NCBI GenBank assembly: GCA_934141535.1
Contig: CAKPCH010000003.1
Span: 95,868-159,867, forward strand
DNA: 64,000 bases
From: an uncultured Bacilli bacterium
GTDB taxonomy: Bacteria > Bacillota_I > Bacilli_A > RF39 > UBA660
Direction: 5' to 3'
Part shown: positions 38,844 to 47,149 of the stretch, piece after piece
Layout: every line of letters starts with the position of its first letter
Position numbering within the stretch: position 1 is the first letter of the stretch
Notes under the pieces: generated by a model
What the model saw: only the letters and a program-made list of their open reading frames with translations
The model's database searches: none
What the model was told of the DNA's origin: nothing
Program-made: the position numbers and the translations under genes

Positions 38844-39830
38844 ATGAAAGAACGACAATTATGGATTGATTTATTAAAGGGATTTGGTATTATTTTAGTT
38901 ACATTTGCACATTTAAATCCAAATTATTTGTTAGAAAAACACATATATTCTTTTCATATGTGCATTTTTTTCTTTGTGTCTGGATATCTTTTTAAAGAAA
39001 ATCAAAATAAAAAAAGTTATATAATTAAAAAAATTAAGAATTTGTTAATACCATTTTTAATATGGAATTTAATATGTTCAGTAATTGAATTGCTAATTAC
39101 ACATAATATAACTTTATTTTTTCATAAACTATTTATTATTAATGGTGATTTATGTTGGAATGCTCCAATATGGTTTTTGTTAATACTATTTATAACAGAA
39201 ATAATATTTTTCTTTTTACAGAATATTAAAATTATTAAGAACAAATATATTTATCATGCTTTAATATTTATTTTAAGCTTATTAATTTTTATATTAATTG
39301 GACCTTATAAAATGTCATTAAAAGCTAATTTAATTCCATTAGGTTTACTATTTTTTAATTTAGGCTATATATATAAATTAATTAACAAATCTATTATTAA
39401 TAAAAATAATAAGATTACAGTGTTTTTATTTTGTACTATTCTTATTATTATAAATGTTATTTTTGGTGTTATATTAAATGATAGAGTTTCTTATACAGGG
39501 GCATATTTTGGGAACATATTATTCTTTATAATATCATCAATTTCTGGGGTGCTTGGATATTTTATATTATTTGAAAATTTTGCAAGCAATTTAAAAAATG
39601 CAAACTTTTTAACCAATATTGGTTTTTTATCAATGCCAATAATGATTTTTCAATATTCTTTATTTCATGTTTATAACTTTGTAAGTTTTAAACTATTTAA
39701 TATTGATATTTGGCATTATAGAAGTACATTAAAAGCATCCGTTCTATGTATGATAACAATTCTATTAATTTTTTTAGTAAGATATTTTATAAAAAAGTTT
39801 GTTAATAATAAAAAGGTAAAGAAATATTGA
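38844..39830 (+). CDS. Acyltransferase 3 family membrane protein
   Basis: A 328-residue protein with about ten hydrophobic segments. The N-terminus RQLWIDLLKGFGIILVTFAHLNPNYL and YSFHMCIFFFVSGYLF fit acyltransferase 3 (OafA/fucose O-acetylase type), where the early arginine/aspartate and histidine are involved in acyl transfer to surface sugars. The substrate is unknown. AAGGAG is 14 bases upstream of the ATG, a little far. Very T/A-rich codons (AAT, TTT, ATT) compared with the housekeeping genes suggest an accessory gene. Confidence 0.8.
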   Translation: MKERQLWIDLLKGFGIILVTFAHLNPNYLLEKHIYSFHMCIFFFVSGYLFKENQNKKSYIIKKIKNLLIPFLIWNLICSVIELLITHNITLFFHKLFIINGDLCWNAPIWFLLILFITEIIFFFLQNIKIIKNKYIYHALIFILSLLIFILIGPYKMSLKANLIPLGLLFFNLGYIYKLINKSIINKNNKITVFLFCTILIIINVIFGVILNDRVSYTGAYFGNILFFIISSISGVLGYFILFENFASNLKNANFLTNIGFLSMPIMIFQYSLFHVYNFVSFKLFNIDIWHYRSTLKASVLCMITILLIFLVRYFIKKFVNNKKVKKY

Positions 39831-39954
39831 GATATATCGGAATAGTATAAAATCTTAAAATAATTAAGTAATAAATTCAATAGTAAAACTAATTTAAAAC
39901 AGTGCTAAAAATACAAATAAATTAATATTAAAATAATAAAAATTAAAAAATATA

Positions 39955-39963
39955 TGATATAAT
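39955..39963 (+). promoter_or_regulatory. Extended -10 promoter ahead of the thioredoxin-fold genes
   Basis: TGATATAAT; no clear -35. It lies 26 bases before the first gene of the group at 39989. Confidence 0.55.
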
Positions 39964-39988
39964 ATTTATGTATAGAAAGAAGGATATT

Positions 39989-40840
39989 ATGACAAAAGAA
40001 AGAAAAAAATCAATTATATTTACAGTTTCAATAGCACTAATAGCTGTAATACTTATAGTTGTTTTTGCACTTGTGCAATTAAGAAGTTCTGGTAAAATTG
40101 GCTCTTCAGATTCTAGTGATATAATGAAGGAATTTGATAAAAGATTTAATTCATCAGAAAGAACAGTAATTTATTATGCAAGTCCATCTTGTAGTGCTTG
40201 TTCATTACAAACACCAGTATTAGAGGTAATATCTAGTGATTATGATATGGATTATTATTATTTAGATAGTTCTAAGTTAAGTGCTTCTCAAAGACAAACA
40301 GTTCTTGAAACACTTGATATAGAACATGCAACACCAACTACACTTATAGTAGAAAAAGGTAAAGTAGTTGATAAAGTAGTAGGATATACTCCTGGAAAAG
40401 AATATGTTGAATTCTTTAAGAAAAATGGCTTATTAGAAGAAGATGCGGTATATTCTCAAGAACAATATATTACATTTATCGATTATGGTAGATATGAAGA
40501 AGTAATTAATTTAACTGATGACACTAATAATATTGTTGTAATAGGACAAACTAAATGTAGTCATTGTATAGCTATTAAACCAGCCCTTAATGCTGTAGCA
40601 CGCGATTATGATATAGTTATTAATTATTTAAATTTAACAGATTTAAGTAAAGAAGAATCAGATTCATTCTTTGAAACATTAAAAACAATAGGTTATAATG
40701 ATCCAGACTTTGTAGAAAATGGTTCATTTGGAACTCCTTTAATTCTAGTTGTAAAAAATGGTCAAGTTTCTAATTATATTTCAGGTGAAAGAACAACTTC
40801 ACAATTAGTTAGAGAATTTAAAAAATCCAATTTAATATAA
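39989..40840 (+). CDS. Membrane-anchored protein with two thioredoxin-like domains
   Basis: A 283-residue protein. A single transmembrane segment (about 9-30) anchors it with the rest outside. Two thioredoxin-fold halves follow: one with YYASPSCSACSLQTP (CSAC) and ATPTTLIVEKGKVVDKVVGY, the second with IGQTKCSHCIAIKP (CSHC) and GTPLILVVKNGQVSNYISG. Each has the CxxC and the cis-proline loop (ATPTT, FGTPL). A role in extracytoplasmic disulfide exchange is likely but not shown. ATG 39989 after GAAGGATATT is preferred over 39968, which sits between the promoter and that site. Confidence 0.8.
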   Translation: MTKERKKSIIFTVSIALIAVILIVVFALVQLRSSGKIGSSDSSDIMKEFDKRFNSSERTVIYYASPSCSACSLQTPVLEVISSDYDMDYYYLDSSKLSASQRQTVLETLDIEHATPTTLIVEKGKVVDKVVGYTPGKEYVEFFKKNGLLEEDAVYSQEQYITFIDYGRYEEVINLTDDTNNIVVIGQTKCSHCIAIKPALNAVARDYDIVINYLNLTDLSKEESDSFFETLKTIGYNDPDFVENGSFGTPLILVVKNGQVSNYISGERTTSQLVREFKKSNLI

Positions 40841-40861
40841 TAACAGAATAAGGTGATATTT

Positions 40862-41965
40862 ATGAAAAGTACTTTTAGTAAGAATAAATTATTAATAATA
40901 TCTTTTATACTTGTATTGATAGTATTTATATGTCTTTTATATTTCATAAAGGATAGTACATCAATAAGAAATACTAAAGAGTTTATTAAGGATCAAACTA
41001 AAGTACTTTTTGTTTATAATAAAGAACATTATAATAATTATCTAGAAACAATATTAAAAAGATATGATATAAAACTTTTAAGTATTGATATATCATCTTT
41101 AAATAAAATAGATAAAAATAAACTTAAAAAAATAACAAAAAGTGAAAACTACGAAACTTTAATAATAATATATGAAAATGGTAAAATTAAAGATTTAATA
41201 AAGAATAATACAAGTGAAGAAGCTGTGCAAAAATTTTTACAAAGTAATTCACTTATTCCAGAAAGGATAGGAAATCCTAAAAAGGTATTAAATGATGCTA
41301 AAGAAGCTTTAAAAGATGACTTGATTCTACTTTATGTGCCTTATAATTATAGTGAAAACATTGATAATCAAGATCAAATGCTATCTTATATGTGTAGTAA
41401 ACAAAATGTAAAATATAAAAAAATAGATGCATATTTATTAAGTGATTCACAAAAAGAGACTTTAAATTCACTATTTCAAATTAGTGAAGTAAATGACCAA
41501 ATAGTAATATTTATCAAAAATCAGAAGGTTGTTGGAAGTGTACGTGGTATAAATGATGTAAAAGAATATATTGATAAATTAAAAGAATTTAAAATGATTT
41601 CATCAACAAATACTAATTTTGAATCTATAGACCTAGATACATTTAATGATTTAATAAATTCAAATCAAAAAAGTATAATATACATCACAAAAGACGAGTG
41701 CAAATACTGTAATAAAACATTTGAGACTTTAAATAATATATCTTTAAATAATAATGTGTTAATAAGGTATATAAATATAAAAACTTTAGATAGTGATATA
41801 GCTAATAATGTTGAGAATAAATTGATAAGCATGGGATATTCTGATGGTTTTACAACTCCAATTACTATAATAGTAGAATCAAATAAATTATTAGATTATG
41901 TTATAGGTGCCACAGAAGGAAAATATTTTGTTGAAATATTTACTAAAAATGGTATAATAAAATAA
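40862..41965 (+). CDS. Membrane-anchored protein with three thioredoxin-like domains, mostly degenerate
   Basis: A 367-residue protein with an N-terminal anchor (about 9-29) and three repeats of a thioredoxin-like unit. The first two keep the fold-like spacing (KVLFVYN..LIIIYENGKIKDLI; LILLYVPYN..IVIFIKNQKVVGSV) but have no CxxC; the third has TKDECKYCNKTF (CKYC) and TTPITIIVESNKLLDYVIG. It is clearly a paralogue of the preceding gene, 21 bases upstream of it. Non-catalytic units may bind a partner. ATG 40862 follows AAGGTGATATTT. Confidence 0.75.
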   Translation: MKSTFSKNKLLIISFILVLIVFICLLYFIKDSTSIRNTKEFIKDQTKVLFVYNKEHYNNYLETILKRYDIKLLSIDISSLNKIDKNKLKKITKSENYETLIIIYENGKIKDLIKNNTSEEAVQKFLQSNSLIPERIGNPKKVLNDAKEALKDDLILLYVPYNYSENIDNQDQMLSYMCSKQNVKYKKIDAYLLSDSQKETLNSLFQISEVNDQIVIFIKNQKVVGSVRGINDVKEYIDKLKEFKMISSTNTNFESIDLDTFNDLINSNQKSIIYITKDECKYCNKTFETLNNISLNNNVLIRYINIKTLDSDIANNVENKLISMGYSDGFTTPITIIVESNKLLDYVIGATEGKYFVEIFTKNGIIK

Positions 41966-41977
41966 GAGGTGAGCAGT

Positions 41978-42421
41978 ATGACTACATATGAACAAGCAAA
42001 AGAATTTAAAAAAAAATATCCATCAACTATAGCTTGGCGAATTAAAAGCCATGCTAAAGTTATTGATAAACATTTAAATCCAGAAGAAGAAGTAAGATAT
42101 GTCTTTTTAGCACAAAAAGGTTATTCTTCATTCGATATATTTTCAACATTCTTAATAGCCCTTACAAATAAAAGAATTTTAATAGCACAAAAACGTGTTT
42201 TATTTGGATATAATTTTTTAGCAATCACTCCAGATATGTTTAACGATTTAACAGTTAATGCTGGACTAATATGGGGTAAAGTTTTAATAGATACAGTAAA
42301 AGAAACAGCAGTATTATCTAATATATCAAAAAGAGCACTTGATGAAATAGAAACTGAAATAACTGAATATATGATGAGTGAAAAGCAAAAATATATGGGA
42401 AGAAGAGAAGAAGATAGATAA
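41978..42421 (+). CDS. PH-like domain protein (bacterial PH, YokE/YvbH-like)
   Basis: A 147-residue soluble protein. The middle part, LNPEEEVRYVFLAQK, ALTNKRILIAQKRVLFGYNFLAITPDMFNDL, has the pattern of bacterial pleckstrin-homology domains, where LTNKRILI is a recurrent strand motif. The C-terminus is a charged helix. The ligand is unknown. ATG 41978 after GAGGTGAG, 13 bases beyond the preceding gene, so it is in the same transcript as the thioredoxin-fold genes. Confidence 0.7.
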   Translation: MTTYEQAKEFKKKYPSTIAWRIKSHAKVIDKHLNPEEEVRYVFLAQKGYSSFDIFSTFLIALTNKRILIAQKRVLFGYNFLAITPDMFNDLTVNAGLIWGKVLIDTVKETAVLSNISKRALDEIETEITEYMMSEKQKYMGRREEDR

Positions 42422-42430
42422 TTCTATCTT
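42413..42430 (+). terminator. Weak hairpin at the end of the PH-like gene
   Basis: AAGATAG and CTATCTT with a six-base loop spanning the stop codon; followed by TTG only. Probably a partial attenuator. Confidence 0.4.
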
Positions 42431-42446
42431 TTGTTGTAAGGAGTAT

Positions 42447-43625
42447 ATGAAACAAAAAAAGAAATTAATAGTTTTATTATTAAGCTTAATAATTTTAATA
42501 TTATTAGCAAATATTATAATAAGTAAAAATACTAATACTTATAAAATAAGTTATAAAGATAATACTTTTACAGTAAAACAAATACATAAAAATAGTTATA
42601 TTGAAATATCAGATAAAACAAATATATATCCAGTAGAAGTAAATGGAATTAATAAAAAAAGATTGATAGATAAAGTTTATTATTTTTCAAATAATACCTA
42701 TAAATGTTTATTACCAATAATAGATAATAAAGTATACGTAGATATGATGTGCTACTACGAAGATATAATTTATAATTATCATGACATAAAAGGAAAAGAT
42801 AAAGAATTAGATAAATTTGTTCTTGGTATTGAAGAATATGATATAAATAAATTCTTAAATATTGAGAATGATTATAAAACAATAAATACAGTAAAAATAT
42901 ATAATGATACTAAAAAAAGTGTAGCAATTACTAGTTATAAGGGATTAATTTTAAATAATAAAGAAATAGAACTTTTTAATAATGATGTTTATAATAATAA
43001 ATTAAGTACATTTCTTTATCCTTATTACATAGTAGCTGATTATAATCAAAAGTATGAATTTGAATACTTTTATGTAGTTAACTTAAATAATAGTGAAGTA
43101 ATAAAAATTAAATCAAAAAATACAATTTCACTTGATTCATATATACAAGGTATAGTAGATAATAAAGTATATTTATATGATAAAGATAATGAGAATCAAT
43201 ATGAAATAGATATAAATAAAAAACAAGTTAAATTAATATCTAATAAAGATAAAGTTAAATACTATAAAAATAATAAGTGGGAACAAATTACAAAAGTTAC
43301 TGCAAATAAAGAAAAGTATTTTGATTACACTACATTAGATAATAATTTTACTGATTTTGATGAATGTATTGAAACTACAAATAAGTTTTATTTAATAAAA
43401 AATAGAGGCGCTAATAACGATATATATGAAGTAAATAAAAACAATTTAAAACTAATAAAATATATATTAACAACTCCAACAACTGACATAGAATTTAACG
43501 ATGATATTTTATATTATTCATATAAAACAAAATTATATTATTATAGTAATTTATCAGGATTAACAACTCTATTAGATGATAGTGAGTTACAATTTAACAA
43601 TAGTATTAAATACTATGTTTATTAA
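42447..43625 (+). CDS. Uncharacterised membrane-anchored protein
   Basis: A 392-residue protein not assigned to a family. Residues 8-26 form one transmembrane helix; the remaining 365 residues are outside, rich in Asn, Lys, Ile and Tyr, with repeated aromatic-hydrophobic strands such as KVYVDMMCYYED, NKVYLYDKDN and DILYYSYKTKLYYY. That repeat texture is like a beta-propeller (DUF5050/prolow-density-type) sensor domain, but this is only an impression. ATG 42447 follows AAGGAG. It may belong to the same transcription unit as the preceding three genes. Confidence 0.6.
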   Translation: MKQKKKLIVLLLSLIILILLANIIISKNTNTYKISYKDNTFTVKQIHKNSYIEISDKTNIYPVEVNGINKKRLIDKVYYFSNNTYKCLLPIIDNKVYVDMMCYYEDIIYNYHDIKGKDKELDKFVLGIEEYDINKFLNIENDYKTINTVKIYNDTKKSVAITSYKGLILNNKEIELFNNDVYNNKLSTFLYPYYIVADYNQKYEFEYFYVVNLNNSEVIKIKSKNTISLDSYIQGIVDNKVYLYDKDNENQYEIDINKKQVKLISNKDKVKYYKNNKWEQITKVTANKEKYFDYTTLDNNFTDFDECIETTNKFYLIKNRGANNDIYEVNKNNLKLIKYILTTPTTDIEFNDDILYYSYKTKLYYYSNLSGLTTLLDDSELQFNNSIKYYVY

Positions 43626-43659
43626 AAAATATTTATAATAAAAAATTAGGAGGTAATTT

Positions 43660-44670
43660 ATGCAAACAATATTAACTGGTGATAGACCAACAGGAAGATT
43701 ACATTTAGGACATTATTTTGGTTCTTTAGAAAATAGAGTAAAGTTACAATATGATTATGATACATATATTTTAATTGCAGATGTACAAGCTTTAACAGAT
43801 AATTTTATTAATCCGTCTAAAGTAAGAGATAATGTTCATCAATTAGCACTTGATTATCTAGCTGCTGGTATTGATCCAAAACAAGCACACATATATATTC
43901 AATCATTAATTCCAGAAGTGGCAGAACTTACTGTATATTTTTCTAATTTAGTAACTGTACCTAGACTTTATAGAAATCCAACTACAAAATATGAAGTATC
44001 ACAAAAACAAGAAATATTTGGTAACAAAGGAGAAGGAATAACTTATGGATTTTTAGGATATCCTGTAAGTCAGGCTGCTGATATAGCATGTGTTAATAGT
44101 AATATTATACCAGTTGGTGAAGATCAACTTCCTCATATAGAACAAGCAAGAGAAATATTAAGAAAGTTTAATAATATATATGGCGATACATTTAATATTC
44201 CAGAACCAGTTTTAAGTTCTACACCAAGAATTAAGGGTTTAGATGGAAATGAAAAAATGAGTAAATCATTAAATAATTGTATATATCTATCAGATGATGA
44301 AGACACTATTAATAAAAAAGTTATGAGTGCTTTAACTGATCCAAATAAACTTAGAAAAGATGATCCAGCAAATCCTGATATATGTATGGTATACTATTAC
44401 CATAAATTAATTAGAAATCCTGAGGTTGCTACAGTTTGTAGTGAATGTAAAAGAGGAGAAAGAGGTTGTGTATACTGTAAAAAAGAGTTAGTACGCGCTA
44501 TGATGGAATTTTTAAAACCTATTCAAGAAAGACGTAAATACTACGAAGAAAGACCAGAATTAGTTGAGGAAATATTAAAAGAAGGTACTTTAGCAACTAA
44601 GAAAAAAGCAGAAGAAGTAATGAAAAGAGTACGCAAAAATATGAAATTAGATTATTTTGATGCTAAATAG
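43660..44670 (+). CDS. trpS: Tryptophan--tRNA ligase with Fe-S-type cysteines
   Basis: A 336-residue class I synthetase: RLHLGHYFG (13-21) is the HIGH motif and EKMSKS (198-203) the KMSKS loop. Cysteines 242, 263, 270 and 273 are spaced C-x20-C-x6-C-x2-C, close to the C-x22-C-x6-C-x2-C set that holds a [4Fe-4S] cluster near the anticodon-binding domain in Thermotoga maritima TrpRS; Cys 260 is additional. B. subtilis TrpS lacks them. AGGAGGTAATTT precedes the ATG. There is no T-box leader upstream. Confidence 0.95.
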   Translation: MQTILTGDRPTGRLHLGHYFGSLENRVKLQYDYDTYILIADVQALTDNFINPSKVRDNVHQLALDYLAAGIDPKQAHIYIQSLIPEVAELTVYFSNLVTVPRLYRNPTTKYEVSQKQEIFGNKGEGITYGFLGYPVSQAADIACVNSNIIPVGEDQLPHIEQAREILRKFNNIYGDTFNIPEPVLSSTPRIKGLDGNEKMSKSLNNCIYLSDDEDTINKKVMSALTDPNKLRKDDPANPDICMVYYYHKLIRNPEVATVCSECKRGERGCVYCKKELVRAMMEFLKPIQERRKYYEERPELVEEILKEGTLATKKKAEEVMKRVRKNMKLDYFDAK

Positions 44671-44674
44671 TAAT

Positions 44675-44713
44675 AAAAGTCAATAAAAATAATATATTGT
44701 TATTGACTTTTTT
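44675..44713 (+). terminator. Intrinsic terminator of trpS
   Basis: AAAAGTCAATAA (44675-44686) and TTATTGACTTTT (44700-44711), a 12-bp stem, then Ts. Confidence 0.88.
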
Positions 44714-44731
44714 GTTATTTTTTAGTATTAT
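44703..44731 (+). promoter_or_regulatory. Sigma-A promoter of rplM-rpsI
   Basis: TTGACT (44703-44708), 17 bases, TATTAT (44726-44731). The -35 lies in the 3' arm of the trpS terminator. Start near 44738. Confidence 0.75.
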
Positions 44732-44748
44732 TTTAGTTGGTACATTTT

Positions 44749-44784
44749 ATATCCCACATTTAGTGAGTTATGGGAAGACTTACT
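44749..44784 (+). promoter_or_regulatory. L13 leader pseudoknot
   Basis: TCCCA (44752-44756) pairs with TGGGA (44771-44775). The loop sequence AGTGAGT (44762-44768) pairs with ACTTACT (44778-44784) with one G-T pair, forming a pseudoknot. This matches the Firmicute ribosomal L13 leader, in which L13 is thought to repress its own operon. The ribosome binding site follows 8 bases later. Confidence 0.8.
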
Positions 44785-44811
44785 ATTTGTAAAGGAAGGA
44801 AAGAAAAGTAT

Positions 44812-45249
44812 ATGATGAAAAATTCTTATATGCAAAAGAAAGAAACTGTAGAACGCAATTGGTATATTATCGATGCAGAAAACGTTAATTTAGGACGTTT
44901 AGCTACAAGAGTAGCAGATGTATTACGTGGTAAGCATAAACCTACATACACTCCAAATATTGATTGTGGAGACTATGTAATAGTTGTTAATGCTTCAAAA
45001 GTTAATCTAACAGGTAATAAATTAAATGATAAAATTTATTACAACCATTCAGGTTATACTGGAGGATTAAGAGAGAGAACTGCAAAAGAAATGAGAGAAA
45101 ATTATTCAGTTGAGATGATTGAAAGAGCTGTAAAAGGTATGATACCTCATACAAGATTAGGTCGTCAAGTTGCTAAAAAATTATTTGTTTACGAGGGTGC
45201 TAGTTATCCACATATGGCACAAAAGCCAGTAGAAATGAAAATTAAATAA
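44812..45249 (+). CDS. rplM: 50S ribosomal protein uL13
   Basis: A 145-residue L13: YMQKKETVERNWYIIDAENVNLGRLATRVADVLRGKHKPTYTPN, KIYYNHSGYTGGLRERTAKEM and GMIPHTRLGRQVAKKLFVYEG. An in-frame ATG at 44770 lies inside the leader pseudoknot and is rejected; ATG 44812 or 44815 follows AAGGAAGGA. In other Bacilli rplM-rpsI follow truA; here truA is 16 kb away. Confidence 0.97.
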   Translation: MMKNSYMQKKETVERNWYIIDAENVNLGRLATRVADVLRGKHKPTYTPNIDCGDYVIVVNASKVNLTGNKLNDKIYYNHSGYTGGLRERTAKEMRENYSVEMIERAVKGMIPHTRLGRQVAKKLFVYEGASYPHMAQKPVEMKIK

Positions 45250-45261
45250 GGAGGGTTTTAA

Positions 45262-45672
45262 ATGGCAAAAGTATTTATAGGAACAGGTAGAAGAAAATCT
45301 TCAGTAGCTCAAGTTAAAATGACTGCTGGAAAAGGAAAAATAACTGTTAATGGTGTAGATGTTAATAAATTTATGCCATATGCAACATACGTTATGGATT
45401 TAAAACAACCTTTAGTGGCAACTAATAATGAAAATAATTTTGATATCGAAGCAAAAGTAACTGGTGGAGGAGCTTCTGGACAAACTGGAGCAATCCGTTT
45501 AGGAATAACTCGTGCTTTACTTGAATATGATAAAGCTAATGAAGCTAACGAAGATAGCTATAGAAAAATATTAAAAAAAGCTGGATTTGTTACTCGTGAT
45601 CCAAGAGCAAAAGAAAGAAAGAAACCAGGACTAAAAGCAGCACGTCGTGCACCACAATTCTCAAAACGTTAA
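45262..45672 (+). CDS. rpsI: 30S ribosomal protein uS9
   Basis: A 136-residue S9: GTGRRKSSVAQVKMTAGKGKITVNG, GGGASGQTGAIRLGITRALLEYD and the basic C-terminal tail GLKAARRAPQFSKR, which reaches the P-site tRNA. AGGAGGG upstream. Ends the rplM operon. Confidence 0.98.
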   Translation: MAKVFIGTGRRKSSVAQVKMTAGKGKITVNGVDVNKFMPYATYVMDLKQPLVATNNENNFDIEAKVTGGGASGQTGAIRLGITRALLEYDKANEANEDSYRKILKKAGFVTRDPRAKERKKPGLKAARRAPQFSKR

Positions 45673-45687
45673 TTATTACAGTTTTAC

Positions 45688-45714
45688 AAACCTTGGAAAT
45701 ATTTCAAGGTTTTT
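45688..45714 (+). terminator. Terminator of rplM-rpsI
   Basis: AAACCTTG (45688-45695) and CAAGGTTT (45705-45712), then Ts. Confidence 0.82.
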
Positions 45715-45778
45715 CTTTTATATATTTATTTATTGAATGTTAAATATTATTATGTTAAAATAAAAAAAGGTGATTTAA

Positions 45779-46417
45779 ATGAGCAAAGAGCAAAGTGTAA
45801 TAAAATATTATGTATTGTGCAATAAATTAAAAAATGTTATAAGAACGGGATGGAAAGATTGGAATGTTGGAGCAGATAGATTAGAAAGTGTAGCAGAACA
45901 CATTTTTGGCGTTCAGATGTTAGCACTCTCTATGTATTCAGAATACCAATATGATATAGACATATTTAAAGTTATAATGATGTTATCTCTCCATGAATTA
46001 GAAGAAATTTATATAGGCGATTTAACACTTTTTGAAATATCAAAGGAAGATAAAAAAAGAATTGGTCATGAGGCAATAGAAAAAGTATTAGATGGACTAA
46101 TTTTAAAAGATGATATAAGAAAACTAATATTAGAATTTGATGAAAGAAAAACAAAAGAAGCTATTTTTGCTTATAGTTGTGATAAACTTGAATGTGATAT
46201 TCAGTGCAAAATATATGATGAAAATAGATATGTTAATCTAGAAAAGCAACAAGATAATAAAACATATCTAAATAATGAAGTTCAAGAATTATTAAATAAG
46301 GGTATGTCTTGGTCAGAAATGTGGTTAACATTTGGTCAAAATAGATATAATTATGATGATAACTTTTTATCAGTATCAAACTATGTAAAGAAGAATAAGA
46401 TAACAAAAAATATATAA
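45779..46417 (+). CDS. HD-domain hydrolase (YfbR/HDDC2-like 5'-nucleotidase)
   Basis: A 212-residue HD protein. ESVAEHIFGVQMLALSM gives the first histidine, LSLHELEEIYIGDLTLFE the paired motif, and SCDKLECDIQCKIYDE the last aspartate. In the second motif the usual HD is HE (His-Glu), which related Firmicute proteins also show to my recollection, and glutamate can still bind metal. Members hydrolyse deoxynucleoside monophosphates. AAAAAGGTGATTTAA precedes the ATG. Confidence 0.8.
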   Translation: MSKEQSVIKYYVLCNKLKNVIRTGWKDWNVGADRLESVAEHIFGVQMLALSMYSEYQYDIDIFKVIMMLSLHELEEIYIGDLTLFEISKEDKKRIGHEAIEKVLDGLILKDDIRKLILEFDERKTKEAIFAYSCDKLECDIQCKIYDENRYVNLEKQQDNKTYLNNEVQELLNKGMSWSEMWLTFGQNRYNYDDNFLSVSNYVKKNKITKNI

Positions 46418-46446
46418 TTTAATATATTTTTTTCATATAATTTAAT

Positions 46447-47118
46447 ATGAAAAATTTAAACTTTTTAAAATCAAATATAATTGCTCATAAAGGTGTGCAC
46501 AACTCTATAATTTGTGAGAATACAATACCTGCTTTTTATAAATGTGTGGATAAAAAATATATAATAGAACTAGATATACACATAGTTAAAGATAAAAGTA
46601 TAGTTGTTTATCACGATTTTAACTTAAAAAGGCTAACTGGTATCAATAAAATTATAGAAACTCTAAGTTATGCACAACTTTCTAAATTAAAAATTAAAAA
46701 TAAATATCGAATTCCTACTTTAAAACAAGTTATACACATAGTTGATTGTGATGTACCTTTATTAATAGAACTTAAAGATGTTGATAACAATTCGAATTTT
46801 GAAGAAGAATTAGTTAAGATTTTAGATAATTATAAAGGAGAATTTGCTATTCAAAGCTCTAATCCTTTTGTAATAGATTGGTTTTTAAAAAATAGAAAAG
46901 AATATGTAGTTGGTATTGTTATATATGGTGAGTTAAATTATAAATTAATAAAAAAATATGTAAATAAAGTTGATTTCATCTCAATAAATAAGAATAATTT
47001 ACCAACTAAAATAAAATTTAAAAATAAATTATTATTAGGATGGACTATTAAAAGTAAAGATGAATATAATAAATACATTAAATATTGTGATAATTTAATA
47101 TGTGAAAAATTTATATAA
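46447..47118 (+). CDS. Glycerophosphodiester phosphodiesterase
   Basis: A 223-residue TIM-barrel GDPD: IIAHKGVHNSIICENTIPAF (first histidine and ENT), ELDIHIVKDKSIVVYHDFNLKRLTG (ELD and second histidine) and LLIELKD. It splits glycerophosphodiesters to glycerol-3-phosphate and an alcohol. There is no signal peptide, so it is cytosolic. No ribosome binding site is seen; TATAAT (46436-46441) ends only five bases before the ATG, so the mRNA may have almost no leader. Confidence 0.88.
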   Translation: MKNLNFLKSNIIAHKGVHNSIICENTIPAFYKCVDKKYIIELDIHIVKDKSIVVYHDFNLKRLTGINKIIETLSYAQLSKLKIKNKYRIPTLKQVIHIVDCDVPLLIELKDVDNNSNFEEELVKILDNYKGEFAIQSSNPFVIDWFLKNRKEYVVGIVIYGELNYKLIKKYVNKVDFISINKNNLPTKIKFKNKLLLGWTIKSKDEYNKYIKYCDNLICEKFI

Positions 47119-47149
47119 TGTGTTATACTATTAAAAAGGAATTGATATA

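Noticed and set aside
43626..43659. T-box riboswitch before trpS
   Set aside because: The gap is only 34 bases and contains no specifier stem or T-box sequence.
46000..46030. HD hydrolase as an inactive protein because HD is HE
   Set aside because: The other metal ligands are present and glutamate can replace aspartate; related proteins appear to share this.
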